Shown here: piece by piece, positions 23,973 to 32,646 of the stretch
Numbering within the stretch: position 1 is the first letter of the stretch
Layout: each line of letters starts with the position of its first letter
NCBI GenBank assembly: GCA_964388745.1
Contig: CAYMBP010000014.1
Location: 1-42,740 of the forward strand
Length of the DNA: 42,740 bases
Direction: 5' to 3'
DNA from: CAYMBP01 sp964388745
GTDB lineage: Bacteria; Babelota; Babeliae; Babelales; RVW-14
Program-made: the position numbers and the translations under genes
The notes under the pieces: generated by a model
Databases searched by the model: none
The model's input: only the letters and a program-made list of their open reading frames with translations
What the model was told of the DNA's origin: nothing

Positions 23973-25679
23973 TCAAATCACCGTTGGAGTAATAAAAATC
24001 ATCAGTTGCTTGTCAACAAGCCTTGTACGCGACCCCTTAAAAAACCAGCCAAAAATAGGAATATCTTGTAATCCAGGAATGCCTGCTGTCTCCTTTTCTC
24101 GCACTTGCGTCATTAATCCACTAATCATTGTTGTTTGACCACTTTTAAGAACTGTTCTGCTCTTTGAACGTGCTGTTTCTATTGTATAATTCAATAGCCC
24201 GCGAAAAGGACGATGCTGATGGGCGTAGCGATCCTGATACTCACTGCCATGATGATCATGCATCCGAGAATGAAAGGTCCGTGGGACAACAGATGAATTT
24301 TCAACGTAGATATCAAGAAAAACCTCTTGCTGATCATATAAGACCGTTGGTTTAACTTTAATTTTCATACCAATGTCTTTGTAGTTTGTTGTAGTCACAT
24401 TGGTTAACTTTCCCTCAATAGCCTCATCAAGTCGGGTCTCCTGAGGTAACTCTTCACCAACCAGAATCTCTGCTAATTCATCACTACTGACAAAAAGCGA
24501 TGGCTTAAGAATCGTCCTAATTTCATTCCGATTCTCTGATGCATTAAGCAAAAGGTTGAGCCGCTTAGTACTCAAATCATTATTACCAAAAACAATAGGA
24601 ATATTCACCACAGGAGATGAAGTAACACCTGGAGGCAAAATATTTACCGCCCAGGTAATGAGCTTTTCAAAAAATTCATGGCTTGCAACACTCTCATCAG
24701 TAATAGGACCGAGGCCAACAAAATCAAAATGTTTAACACTTGCCCGTCGATCATATACGCCAGACCACTCCATACCAAACGACTCATTAAACGTTTTATT
24801 GGCTACAATCACACGAACATCAACACGCACCTGTGGAACAAGGGTATCAAGCTCTTGAAGATTTTTGGTAAACACCATTACATGATTATGCAGGCCTTTG
24901 AAGAATAACTTTTTAGTTGTATCATCACACATTAAGTAGCACTCTTTTACTTGTTCATCTGAAGCTGTAATTCCTTTCCAAAGAGCCTCACACCGCTTTT
25001 TAAAAGCATCATCCCACTTTGCATAACGAACAGTGTAGACGTCATGGGCATACTGCTCTTTTTGACGATCTTTTGCAGCATGAGTTAAAAGCTTTAATGC
25101 ATTTTTTTCAGTCATGACACGAAAAACATCATGTTGCTTAACCAGGGCTAAACGAGGATTATTATTACTTAATAAAATACAGAGCCCTGCACCAACAGAA
25201 CAGTTGGTAATATCAATATCTTGAATCTGGCCAGCTACCTCTTCATCAACAACAAGCTGAATCCCTGCTCGCTTTTTAATAACTGCAAGCGCATCTCGTA
25301 TTGAAACATGTAAAAATCGATAAGTCATTTTTTTCTGATCAAGATCATCAAGGCTATATTGCTCTTCAAGAAGCTGCATCATTTGCTTTGAGGGAATCTT
25401 TGATTCTTTTATTAAAACTTTATCGCCACCAGATTTATAAGAAGTTTTAAGCAGACTCTTAATATCAGACAAAGATAGATGATTAAAAAGCTTTTCAGGC
25501 TTTACTTGCACTTCCTTATTTTTTTCGGCTGATTCTTTCAGCGCCTTTTTCAATTTTCTATACTCTTTTTTATCAAGCCTTTTTCGCTCTGCTTGCAGTA
25601 GATTGCTCCCCGTCGGTGGCACAAAAGCCCCACAAAGGTAAGCGGGCACTAAGCAAAGCAATACCACAAAATAGTTCAT
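23973..25679 (-). CDS. Secretin of PilQ/MshL/GspD type (outer-membrane channel)
   Basis: A 568-residue protein with a signal peptide (MNYFVVLLCLVPAYLCGA). A lysine-rich region (about 35-75) leads to an N-domain, FLHVSIRDALAVIKKRAGIQLVVDEEV (about 123-150), as in the STN/N0 fold of secretins. The C-terminal secretin domain (about 350-568) has the family ending: SGQTTMISGLMTQ, then ETAGIPGLQDIPIFGWFFKGS and LMIFITPTVI. It forms the gated ring through which a pilus or secreted proteins leave. It is the last gene of the PilB-PilO-PilP-secretin run and begins 13 bases after the PilP-like gene. It is shorter than the second secretin at the right edge. Confidence 0.9.
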   Translation of the reverse strand: MNYFVVLLCLVPAYLCGAFVPPTGSNLLQAERKRLDKKEYRKLKKALKESAEKNKEVQVKPEKLFNHLSLSDIKSLLKTSYKSGGDKVLIKESKIPSKQMMQLLEEQYSLDDLDQKKMTYRFLHVSIRDALAVIKKRAGIQLVVDEEVAGQIQDIDITNCSVGAGLCILLSNNNPRLALVKQHDVFRVMTEKNALKLLTHAAKDRQKEQYAHDVYTVRYAKWDDAFKKRCEALWKGITASDEQVKECYLMCDDTTKKLFFKGLHNHVMVFTKNLQELDTLVPQVRVDVRVIVANKTFNESFGMEWSGVYDRRASVKHFDFVGLGPITDESVASHEFFEKLITWAVNILPPGVTSSPVVNIPIVFGNNDLSTKRLNLLLNASENRNEIRTILKPSLFVSSDELAEILVGEELPQETRLDEAIEGKLTNVTTTNYKDIGMKIKVKPTVLYDQQEVFLDIYVENSSVVPRTFHSRMHDHHGSEYQDRYAHQHRPFRGLLNYTIETARSKSRTVLKSGQTTMISGLMTQVREKETAGIPGLQDIPIFGWFFKGSRTRLVDKQLMIFITPTVI

Positions 25680-25692
25680 GATAATACCCTAC

Positions 25693-26001
25693 TTAAAAAC
25701 TAATATCTTGACGCTCGCGATCTTTGCCCTCAAGGGTAACCTGAATGTGTGAAATAGAAATAACACGATATTGACCTACCAAATCACCAACAGATACAAT
25801 ATGAGTAACATCATCAGCCTTAAGAAGAGCTGATCGCTCATGATCAACAATTACAATACCAAGTAGCCTAAACGGCTTCACACCTAATGATGTTTGCGCG
25901 ACCATTTCAAATGGATTGCGCAATGCTCCACTGCACAGATAATCTACATTCCAGAAAAAAAGAATTGAAAAAAGAAATAATCGGCTTAACAAGCAATTCA
26001 T
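25693..26001 (-). CDS. PilP/GspC-like inner-membrane-linked secretion protein
   Basis: A 102-residue protein with a signal sequence or anchor (about 1-25, LFLFSILFFWNVDYLCSGA). Then come an LRNPFE motif and a small beta domain, FRLLGIVIVDHERSALLKADDVTHIVSVGDLVGQYRVISISHIQVTL. This is the pattern of the PilP and GspC homology region, which links the inner-membrane complex to the secretin N-domains. It starts on the last base of the preceding PilO-like stop (TAATG at 26003-25999 on the minus strand), indicating coupling, and precedes the secretin, as pilP precedes pilQ. Confidence 0.78.
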   Translation of the reverse strand: MNCLLSRLFLFSILFFWNVDYLCSGALRNPFEMVAQTSLGVKPFRLLGIVIVDHERSALLKADDVTHIVSVGDLVGQYRVISISHIQVTLEGKDRERQDISF

Positions 26002-26537
26002 TATATCCTCACGAGTAACGTTGCATTAAGATACTTACTCTGCAGATCATAAGAGAGTGAAACATGCTGATAAAAAATTTGATAAGTATCAGCCAAATGA
26101 TTTACGAATGAAAATAATCCATCAAATGAACCTCCAAGTCCCACAATAATATCCACACTATTTTTTTGTTTAACGTACTTACACGTAAGATGATACAGAG
26201 AACATGCTTGTATAATATCTTGCAAAGAACATTTTTTTTTGCTTTGTATAATATCTTGTTGCCCTTGACCAAGCTGAGCCACTTCTCTTCTCAACAAGCT
26301 TACTGATTGAAATAATGAGTTATATTGCTGTTTTTTTGTACTTAATAAATAATCAGCCTGCTGCAACGCACGCCACTGCCAGACAAAAACAGACATCATG
26401 CTAACCAGCATACCAATAAACAGACAACAACAAAACATAACAAAACGATGAATAAAAGAAATAGAGTGCAAGCGAGCTCGGCTGGAAGAATAGTTCGCTA
26501 CATCAAAAAAAACAGCCTCTCTCCTCTCCCTTCCCAT
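26001..26537 (-). CDS. PilN/PilO-like pilus or secretion assembly protein
   Basis: A 178-residue bitopic membrane protein: a cytoplasmic N terminus of about 30 residues, one transmembrane helix (about 31-53, FVMFCCCLFIGMLVSMMSVFVW), a coiled-coil stretch (about 57-95) and a small ferredoxin-like domain, as in PilN, PilO and GspL/M. The sequence is too divergent to choose between PilN and PilO. It starts 11 bases after the PilB/GspE gene. A separate pilM and pilC are not in this window. Confidence 0.65.
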   Translation of the reverse strand: MGRERREAVFFDVANYSSSRARLHSISFIHRFVMFCCCLFIGMLVSMMSVFVWQWRALQQADYLLSTKKQQYNSLFQSVSLLRREVAQLGQGQQDIIQSKKKCSLQDIIQACSLYHLTCKYVKQKNSVDIIVGLGGSFDGLFSFVNHLADTYQIFYQHVSLSYDLQSKYLNATLLVRI

Positions 26538-26548
26538 AATGAAACCTT

Positions 26549-28255
26549 TTACTCTTCAGCCTCCTGAACATACGCAACACTCAGAACTTCTTCAATAGAC
26601 GTCAACCCTTGAGCAATTGCTCGAACTCCATCTTGCCCAAGAAGAGTCATTCCCTGATCTAAAGCTTTTCTTTGAATAATTGAAGCATCAGCTCGTTCAA
26701 TAATTAATCGCCCAATTTCCTCTGTTACTTCCATAATTTCAAAAAGAGGCATTCGACCACGATACCCTGTTTCTAGACACTCATCACATCCTTCTGGCCG
26801 ATAAAATGTCATGCTTTTTGCTTTTGCCTTAGTTACACCAATTTTACTGATCATCTCTGGATCTGGCTTATACTCAACTTTACATTTTACACATAATCGA
26901 CGCACTAACCGCTGTGAAATAACACAAATTAATGAAGAAGCAATTAAAAATGGCTCAACACCCATATCAATCAAGCGAGTAGGAGTTGCAGAAGCACTAT
27001 TAGTGTGAATAGTACTCAATACCAAGTGACCAGTTAATGCTGCCTGCGTTGCAATTTGGGCGGTTTCACCATCTCGAATTTCACCAATTAAGACAATATC
27101 CGGATCTTGACGCAAAATAGAACGCAATGCTCCAGCAAACGTCAATCCAACTTTTTGATTCACCCCAACCTGACCAATTCCAGGAACCGTATATTCAACT
27201 GGATCTTCTACCGTAATGATAGTAACATCTGGCTCATTCAGTCTACCTAAAATAGAATATAACGTAGTTGTTTTACCAGAACCAGTTGGTCCACTAACAA
27301 GAATAATTCCATTAGGACGATAAATCATATTCTTAAGAACTTTGAGATCTCGCTCGCTCAAATTAAGTTTTTCAATCTCAACAACCCCCTTAGACTTATC
27401 AAGAATACGCATAACTACGCGCTCACCATAAATACAAGGCAAAACAGAGACTCGAAGATCGTATGGTTTATCAGCAACTTTAATTTGAATACGCTCATCT
27501 TGTGGAATACGCTTTTCAGCAATATTCATATGAGCCATAATTTTGATACGAGAAATAATCGCACTCTGATAACGCTTTGGAGGAACAACGCGCTGATACA
27601 TGTTACCATCAATCCGATAACGAATCTTAAGCTCTTTTTCAAAGGGCTCAATATGAATATCAGATGCACCCTCTTTAACAGCCTGATAAATAACATGATT
27701 TACAAGCTTAACAATTGGAGCATCATTAGCCATTTCAAGAATGTCTTTATCATCAAAAGACATAGCCTCAAGCTCAACACCCTCTTCTTTTTTCCCCTCA
27801 AGCTCATCAACCATCTCTTTGCTGGTTTCAAGAGGATAATATTTATTTATTGCATCAATAATAACTGAGTCAACTGCAAGGGCATACCCAACATCATCAG
27901 ACATGAGTAAAGCTAAATCATCAAGCGGCTGAAGATCTCGAGGATTTGCTGTTACAATTACCGGCCGCTCTTGATAAATAACAGGAATCACAGCATGCTG
28001 ACGAAGAAATTTGAGTGGAACCTTGCCAAGAAGTGACAGGTCAGCCATCTGCTCCGTAATTTTTTGGATAAAAGGAATATGCATTTGTTCTGCAAAAGCT
28101 TGAGCAACATCTTCTTTAGTAACAATTCCTCTCTCTAAAGCGAGCTTATCAATGGGTGCTCCAGAATCTTGCTCTTGCTTAAGCAACTCTTCATAATGCT
28201 CTGCGGTAAGCTTGTTCTGTTCAACTAAAATTTCACCTAAACTCTTTCTTTGCAT
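26549..28255 (-). CDS. pilB: Type IV pilus assembly / type II secretion ATPase (PilB/GspE)
   Basis: A 568-residue hexameric ATPase. The N-terminal MshEN-type domain (about 1-150, LGEILVEQNKLTAEHYEELL and IPFI) is followed by the ATPase core with Walker A GPTGSGKTTTLYSIL (around residue 320), the Asp box ITVEDPVEYTVPGIGQ, Walker B DPDIVLIGEIRDGETAQIA and the His box STIHTNSA. A zinc-binding tetracysteine follows: CVKC and CDEC before GYRGRMPLFEIM. It powers pilus or pseudopilus extension from the cytoplasm. PilB and GspE cannot be told apart with certainty; the PilO, PilP and secretin neighbours favour a pilus-type machine. First gene of its run. Confidence 0.92.
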   Translation of the reverse strand: MQRKSLGEILVEQNKLTAEHYEELLKQEQDSGAPIDKLALERGIVTKEDVAQAFAEQMHIPFIQKITEQMADLSLLGKVPLKFLRQHAVIPVIYQERPVIVTANPRDLQPLDDLALLMSDDVGYALAVDSVIIDAINKYYPLETSKEMVDELEGKKEEGVELEAMSFDDKDILEMANDAPIVKLVNHVIYQAVKEGASDIHIEPFEKELKIRYRIDGNMYQRVVPPKRYQSAIISRIKIMAHMNIAEKRIPQDERIQIKVADKPYDLRVSVLPCIYGERVVMRILDKSKGVVEIEKLNLSERDLKVLKNMIYRPNGIILVSGPTGSGKTTTLYSILGRLNEPDVTIITVEDPVEYTVPGIGQVGVNQKVGLTFAGALRSILRQDPDIVLIGEIRDGETAQIATQAALTGHLVLSTIHTNSASATPTRLIDMGVEPFLIASSLICVISQRLVRRLCVKCKVEYKPDPEMISKIGVTKAKAKSMTFYRPEGCDECLETGYRGRMPLFEIMEVTEEIGRLIIERADASIIQRKALDQGMTLLGQDGVRAIAQGLTSIEEVLSVAYVQEAEE

Positions 28256-28340
28256 GTAACTCAGCTCCTCAATACATTAAGCAAAAAATCTCTGCCTTGA
28301 AGCGTAGCAAAGCAAGATCTGCCCTGCAATAATTTTGAAC

Positions 28341-28379
28341 AAATAAATAAAAAGGACCCGATACACCGTCGGGTCCTTT
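28341..28379 (-). terminator. Rho-independent terminator after the Pal-like gene
   Basis: An 11-bp perfect stem, AAAGGACCCGA (28351-28361) and TCGGGTCCTTT (28369-28379), with loop TACACCG. On the minus strand it is followed by TTATTTATTT. It ends the OmpA/Pal gene (stop at 28404) and separates it from the pilB run. Confidence 0.9.
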
Positions 28380-28403
28380 AGAAATTTAAAAAGATCACGC
28401 AAC

Positions 28404-29243
28404 TTAGCTAACGCTAATTTCAATGCGTCTATTTGGAGCAAGATCTTTAATTTGCTGAGCTTTGCTTGGTGCATCAGTAAAAGCAATAGGTGCTTCATTT
28501 CCAAAAGCAAGTGTTTTTATATGCTTTGCAGGAATCCCTCGCTTAACCATCTCTTGCTTTACACTTTCAGCTCTTTGTTGTGAAAGAGCAAGATTATAAC
28601 CAGGATCTGCTGCCTTCAATGGACATGAATGTCCTTCTATAACCACATCAAAGCCCTCTTCAACTGCTTGAGCTGCAAGAGCAATATTTTCTTCTAGCAA
28701 ATCTTTTTCATCTTTTTTGACATTTTTTTGATTAATATCGAAGTGAACTGTTTTAAAGCGAACTTCTTCAAATCCCTCATCTGTTTCTAAGGACTCATTG
28801 AGGTCAAAATTATCTTCTTCACCATCTGCAAAAGCTGTTTGGAGAGAGTCATCAACGCTAAGATCATCAATGCTAATTTCATCATAATCTTCATTTGCAT
28901 CAAAAGCTTCTTCACCCCATGCACCGTCAGCACTTAATCCATCACTATCAAAATCAACTGATGCTACAGTAATACCATCTTCTTTCTCTTGATTCAAATC
29001 AAGCGCATTATCATCTTGGTCGGCATCATCAACAAAAGCAAGATCTGCAACAGTACTGTCTTCAAATAAGTCATTCGCCTCATCTGTGTATACTGCATTT
29101 TCACCTTGTGCTGCTGACGTAAACAATTTACCAGATTTTGCTTTACCACTCACCTTATCATGCTTTTTTTCTGCATCTTTTTTCTTACCACATCCAACGA
29201 GGAAAAGGGACATCATAACGCAGAGCATAGACAGTTTTTTCAT
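28404..29243 (-). CDS. pal: OmpA/Pal-family peptidoglycan-binding lipoprotein with long acidic linker
   Basis: A 279-residue lipoprotein: signal peptide with lipobox LVGC (C18). A lysine-rich stretch is followed by about 110 residues dominated by Asp and Glu (about 55-165), then the OmpA-like domain (about 168-279). That domain shows VHFDINQKNV, VVIEGHSCPLKAADPGYNLALSQQRAESVKQEMVKRGI, LAFGNEAP and NRRIEI, matching Pal. Family role: tethers the outer membrane to peptidoglycan. The long acidic linker is unusual in Pal and may bind cations or act as a spacer. It is a single gene with its own terminator and an AAGGAG ribosome site. Confidence 0.88.
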   Translation of the reverse strand: MKKLSMLCVMMSLFLVGCGKKKDAEKKHDKVSGKAKSGKLFTSAAQGENAVYTDEANDLFEDSTVADLAFVDDADQDDNALDLNQEKEDGITVASVDFDSDGLSADGAWGEEAFDANEDYDEISIDDLSVDDSLQTAFADGEEDNFDLNESLETDEGFEEVRFKTVHFDINQKNVKKDEKDLLEENIALAAQAVEEGFDVVIEGHSCPLKAADPGYNLALSQQRAESVKQEMVKRGIPAKHIKTLAFGNEAPIAFTDAPSKAQQIKDLAPNRRIEISVS

Positions 29244-29372
29244 AGAATCTCCTTACATTGCATTTCGCAACAATCACCGACAAACAAACCCTTTTGAGAA
29301 ATATATACCAAAATCTCCCAACTAAGGTATCACAATTTACTGAAATGTTCTACTCATAAATTTTTATATGTC

Positions 29373-29378
29373 TATAAT
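29373..29378 (+). promoter_or_regulatory. Possible -10 box upstream of rng
   Basis: A perfect TATAAT, 77 bases before the GTG start of rng, in the divergent gap between the Pal-like gene and rng (29244-29454). No convincing -35 box was found. Confidence 0.28.
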
Positions 29379-29454
29379 TAGAGAATATTCCAAAAAAGTT
29401 GTAATCTGTAAGATTAAGGAATAAAGCGCATTCAAATTATAGAAGGCATTACGT

Positions 29455-30978
29455 GTGAAAAAAATCTTAGTAAACAAAGATATCTGGCAAACCCGAGTTG
29501 CAGTGCTGAGCGATGACCGCCTCCAAGACATTTACTTTGACATCAATACCAAAGTAGATCTTGAACGCTGTTTTTTTAAGGGACATATATCAAAAATTCT
29601 TCCAGGCATTCAAACAGCATTTGTTGATATTGGTCAATCAAGAGCAGGATTTCTTCACATCACTGAAGTAGATCGAGAGCTTGCTACGCAAAAAATAACG
29701 GAATTCATTCAAGACTCAACTGATGAAACTGAAATTGAGATTACTGAAAAAGATATCAAGAGCTCTCTTGATATTGGTAAAATATTTACTGAAGGGCAAG
29801 ATGTTCTTGTTCAAGTAATCAAAGAGCCAATCCATGATAAAGGAGCAAAACTAACAACTTGCTTTACTTTGCCTGGAAAATTTATAGTGCTTATGCCAAA
29901 TGTTCCCCAAATTGGTATTTCAAAAAAAATTGAAAGTCGCGAAGAAAAAGCTCGACTTAAAGCGTTACTCAGTGAAAATCTTCCCAAGGGAATGGGGGCT
30001 ATTATTAGAACAACGGCTGAAGACAGGCAAGCAAAAGATATCAAAAAAGACCTTAGTTTTCTTGTGTCAACATGGAAGTCTATTCATAAAAAATTTAAAA
30101 AAGCAAAGTCTGCTGAAAAAATTCATGAGGATCTCCCTTGCTCAATGAGGGCTATTCGTGATCACCTTGATGATGATGTTGAAATAGTTATTGTTAATAA
30201 CAAAGAAGAACAAGCTGCTCTTTATAAGTTTGTAAAACACATTACTCCTGAGCAAGCTGCAAAAGTTCGTTTTTATGAAGGCCCACCCTCATTATTTGAT
30301 CGATTTGATATTGACGCTCAAATAGAAGCTGCATTACAAAAAAAGGTTCCTCTCAAATCTGGGGGATCACTTATTATTGAAACTACAGAAGCTATGACCG
30401 TCATTGATGTTAATACCGGCAAATTTACAGGATCAGGAAGCCTAGAAGATACTATTCTTAAAACAAATCTTGAGGCAGCTGAAGAATTAGTAACCCAGCT
30501 ACGACTACGCAACATTGGCGGCATTATTGTTATTGACTTTATTGATATGGCAAGCTCAAGCAACCGACAAAAACTTTCCCGCTTTCTTGAGCGAACGCTT
30601 AAAGAAAAAGATAAGTATCAGTCTGTAACTCTCAAAATATCTGAATTTGGGCTTGTGCAAATGACACGCAAGCGCTCAGGAAAGACATTGTTACAACAAC
30701 TGACTATTGTATGCCCGCAGTGCTCCGGCTCTGGTCATATCAAATCAATTACAACTACCAGCTTTTCTGTCCTGCACCGATGTCGCGATGAAATTGTGCG
30801 ACAAAAACTTTCAGGTTCACTTACTCTTGCCGTCTCTCATAAAACATTTGACTATCTTGTACATGAAGAATACCAATCTATTCTTGCCCTTGAAAAGCAA
30901 TACTCATGCAAATTAACCCTAGAAAGCAATGAACATTTTGAAGATGGACACTACACTATTTCCCCTACCCCCTCTTGA
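29455..30978 (+). CDS. rng: Ribonuclease G/E family endoribonuclease
   Basis: A single-strand-specific endoribonuclease for rRNA and mRNA processing. The 507-residue length fits RNase G rather than RNase E, with no long disordered tail. Seen: S1 domain (about 38-125, SKILPGIQTAFVDIGQSRAGFLHI), the catalytic DNase-I-like subdomain with VIDVNTGKFTG and IGGIIVIDFIDM carrying the two magnesium-binding aspartates, and the zinc link CPQCSGSGHI. The start is GTG at 29455 with an AGAAGG site at 29441-29446. gatB follows after 20 bases. Confidence 0.93.
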   Translation: MKKILVNKDIWQTRVAVLSDDRLQDIYFDINTKVDLERCFFKGHISKILPGIQTAFVDIGQSRAGFLHITEVDRELATQKITEFIQDSTDETEIEITEKDIKSSLDIGKIFTEGQDVLVQVIKEPIHDKGAKLTTCFTLPGKFIVLMPNVPQIGISKKIESREEKARLKALLSENLPKGMGAIIRTTAEDRQAKDIKKDLSFLVSTWKSIHKKFKKAKSAEKIHEDLPCSMRAIRDHLDDDVEIVIVNNKEEQAALYKFVKHITPEQAAKVRFYEGPPSLFDRFDIDAQIEAALQKKVPLKSGGSLIIETTEAMTVIDVNTGKFTGSGSLEDTILKTNLEAAEELVTQLRLRNIGGIIVIDFIDMASSSNRQKLSRFLERTLKEKDKYQSVTLKISEFGLVQMTRKRSGKTLLQQLTIVCPQCSGSGHIKSITTTSFSVLHRCRDEIVRQKLSGSLTLAVSHKTFDYLVHEEYQSILALEKQYSCKLTLESNEHFEDGHYTISPTPS

Positions 30979-30998
30979 TAAGACAAGGAATAATACTT

Positions 30999-32435
30999 AT
31001 GAAACATAATCACCACTACATACCAACCATTGGTATAGAAATTCATGTTCAACTCAAAACAATATCTAAAATATTCTGTTCATGTGCAAATCAATTTGGC
31101 CAAGAACCAAACAAAAATATTTGTGTTGTCTGTACAGGACAACCTGGTTCATTACCCGTTATTAATAAAAAAGTCATTGATTATGCTATTAAAGCAGGGC
31201 TTGCAACAAATTGCACAATCAACAAAAGAACTACCTTTGCTCGCAAGCACTATATGTATCCAGACCTCCCTAAAAATTATCAAATTACCCAAGGAGATTA
31301 TCCAATCTGTAAAGATGGTTACATTATAATTTTTACAGATAAAGGTGAAAAAAAAGTTCACCTTGAGCGGATTCATATGGAAGAAGATGCAGGGAAAAAC
31401 GTACATACCGAAGATGGTGTCAGCCTTGTAAACCTTAATCGAGCGGGAACACCTCTTCTCGAAATTGTCTCTAAGCCAGACATGGGTTCAGCACAAGAAG
31501 CCCACGCATATCTGACACAAATTCATAAAATTGTACAATACCTTGGAATTAGTGATGCTAATATGGAAGAAGGCTCCTTCAGAGCTGATATCAATATCTC
31601 TATTCGCTCATCAGAGGATAGCGAATTGGGGAAAAAGGTTGAACTTAAAAATATAAATTCTTTTAAATTCATTACTCATGCTATTGATCATGAAATTGAA
31701 CGGCAAATAAAACTTAAAGAAGAAGGGTCAGCAATTTATCAAGAAACTCGATTATGGGATGCTAAAAAACAAGAAAGCATATTTATGCGATCAAAAGAAG
31801 GAGCTCAGGATTACCGATACTGCCGTGATCCAGACCTTCCAGCAATTATCATCTCTGATGAGTGGATTACTCAAATCAAGAAAAATATTCCTGAGCTTCC
31901 ACGTGCAAAAAAAATGCGTTTTGAATCTGATTACAAGCTCTCTTCTGATGATGCTCATACACTTACGACAGATCCTCTTCTTGCTAGCTTCTTTGAAAAA
32001 ACTGTTGCTATATGCAATAATCCAAAACTTACTTGCAACTGGATACTTCGCAATTTGCTTGGCCATATGAAAGAGCATAAGGTTTCACTCTCCAATCAAA
32101 AAGTAACTCCTGAAATTCTTGCTGACCTTATCAAAGCCCTTGAGGCTGGTCTTATTAACAGCTCTGCTGCTCAAGAAATTTTTAATGATGCTGCAGTTTC
32201 TGGAAAATCAATTTCTACAATTATTGATGAAAAAGATTTAAAGCAATTAGATGATGTTCAGGCTCTTTCTGAGATTATTGACGACATTTTGGCAAAAAAT
32301 ACAGCATCTGTTGAAAAGTATAAAAATGGACAAACGAAACTTTTTATGTTTTTTGTTGGCCAAGTTATGAAAGAAACCAAAGGTAAGGGGAACCCAAAGG
32401 TTATTCAAGGGATTTTAGAAAATAAACTGACGTAA
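30999..32435 (+). CDS. gatB: Aspartyl/glutamyl-tRNA amidotransferase subunit B
   Basis: GatB of the GatCAB complex, which converts Glu-tRNA(Gln) or Asp-tRNA(Asn) to the amide form. The 478-residue length is normal. The N terminus IGIEIHVQL, the Cys-rich CSCANQFG..PNKNICVVCTGQPGSLPVIN, RKHYMYPDLPKNYQITQ and the C-terminal YqeY-like tail (KGNPKVIQGIL) are diagnostic. GatA and GatC are not in the window. A TTG at 30975 is in frame, but an AAGGA site at 30985-30989 points to ATG at 30999. It is consistent with gltX at 38894 making Glu-tRNA(Gln) in an organism without GlnRS; that is inference. Confidence 0.96.
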   Translation: MKHNHHYIPTIGIEIHVQLKTISKIFCSCANQFGQEPNKNICVVCTGQPGSLPVINKKVIDYAIKAGLATNCTINKRTTFARKHYMYPDLPKNYQITQGDYPICKDGYIIIFTDKGEKKVHLERIHMEEDAGKNVHTEDGVSLVNLNRAGTPLLEIVSKPDMGSAQEAHAYLTQIHKIVQYLGISDANMEEGSFRADINISIRSSEDSELGKKVELKNINSFKFITHAIDHEIERQIKLKEEGSAIYQETRLWDAKKQESIFMRSKEGAQDYRYCRDPDLPAIIISDEWITQIKKNIPELPRAKKMRFESDYKLSSDDAHTLTTDPLLASFFEKTVAICNNPKLTCNWILRNLLGHMKEHKVSLSNQKVTPEILADLIKALEAGLINSSAAQEIFNDAAVSGKSISTIIDEKDLKQLDDVQALSEIIDDILAKNTASVEKYKNGQTKLFMFFVGQVMKETKGKGNPKVIQGILENKLT

Positions 32436-32523
32436 ACTTTACAAAGCTCTTATTATTTTGATTATTGTCACGAAAGATCAAACAGTAAAGTAATAATCAC
32501 TTGCATAACAACAATCAAGAGCT

Positions 32524-32578
32524 CTATAACTAAGCATCCGATCATTCACAAAATGAATGATCGGATGCTTAGTTATAG
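32524..32578. repeat. Perfect 25-bp palindrome, dispersed repeat family copy D
   Basis: Arms at 32524-32548 and 32554-32578 are exact reverse complements around a CAAAA loop. The arm begins CTATAACTAAGCA, close to the CTATAGCTAAGCA of copy C, and the inner ATCATTCA/TGAATGAT resembles the core of copy A. It lies between convergent gatB and htrA. It may act as a two-way terminator, but no U-tract follows on either strand. Confidence 0.8.
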
Positions 32579-32646
32579 TATGCTTTTAGGTCTTATCCAA
32601 ATAAGAACATTCTCTGCCATAAACCAGCCATAATTACAGCAAAACT

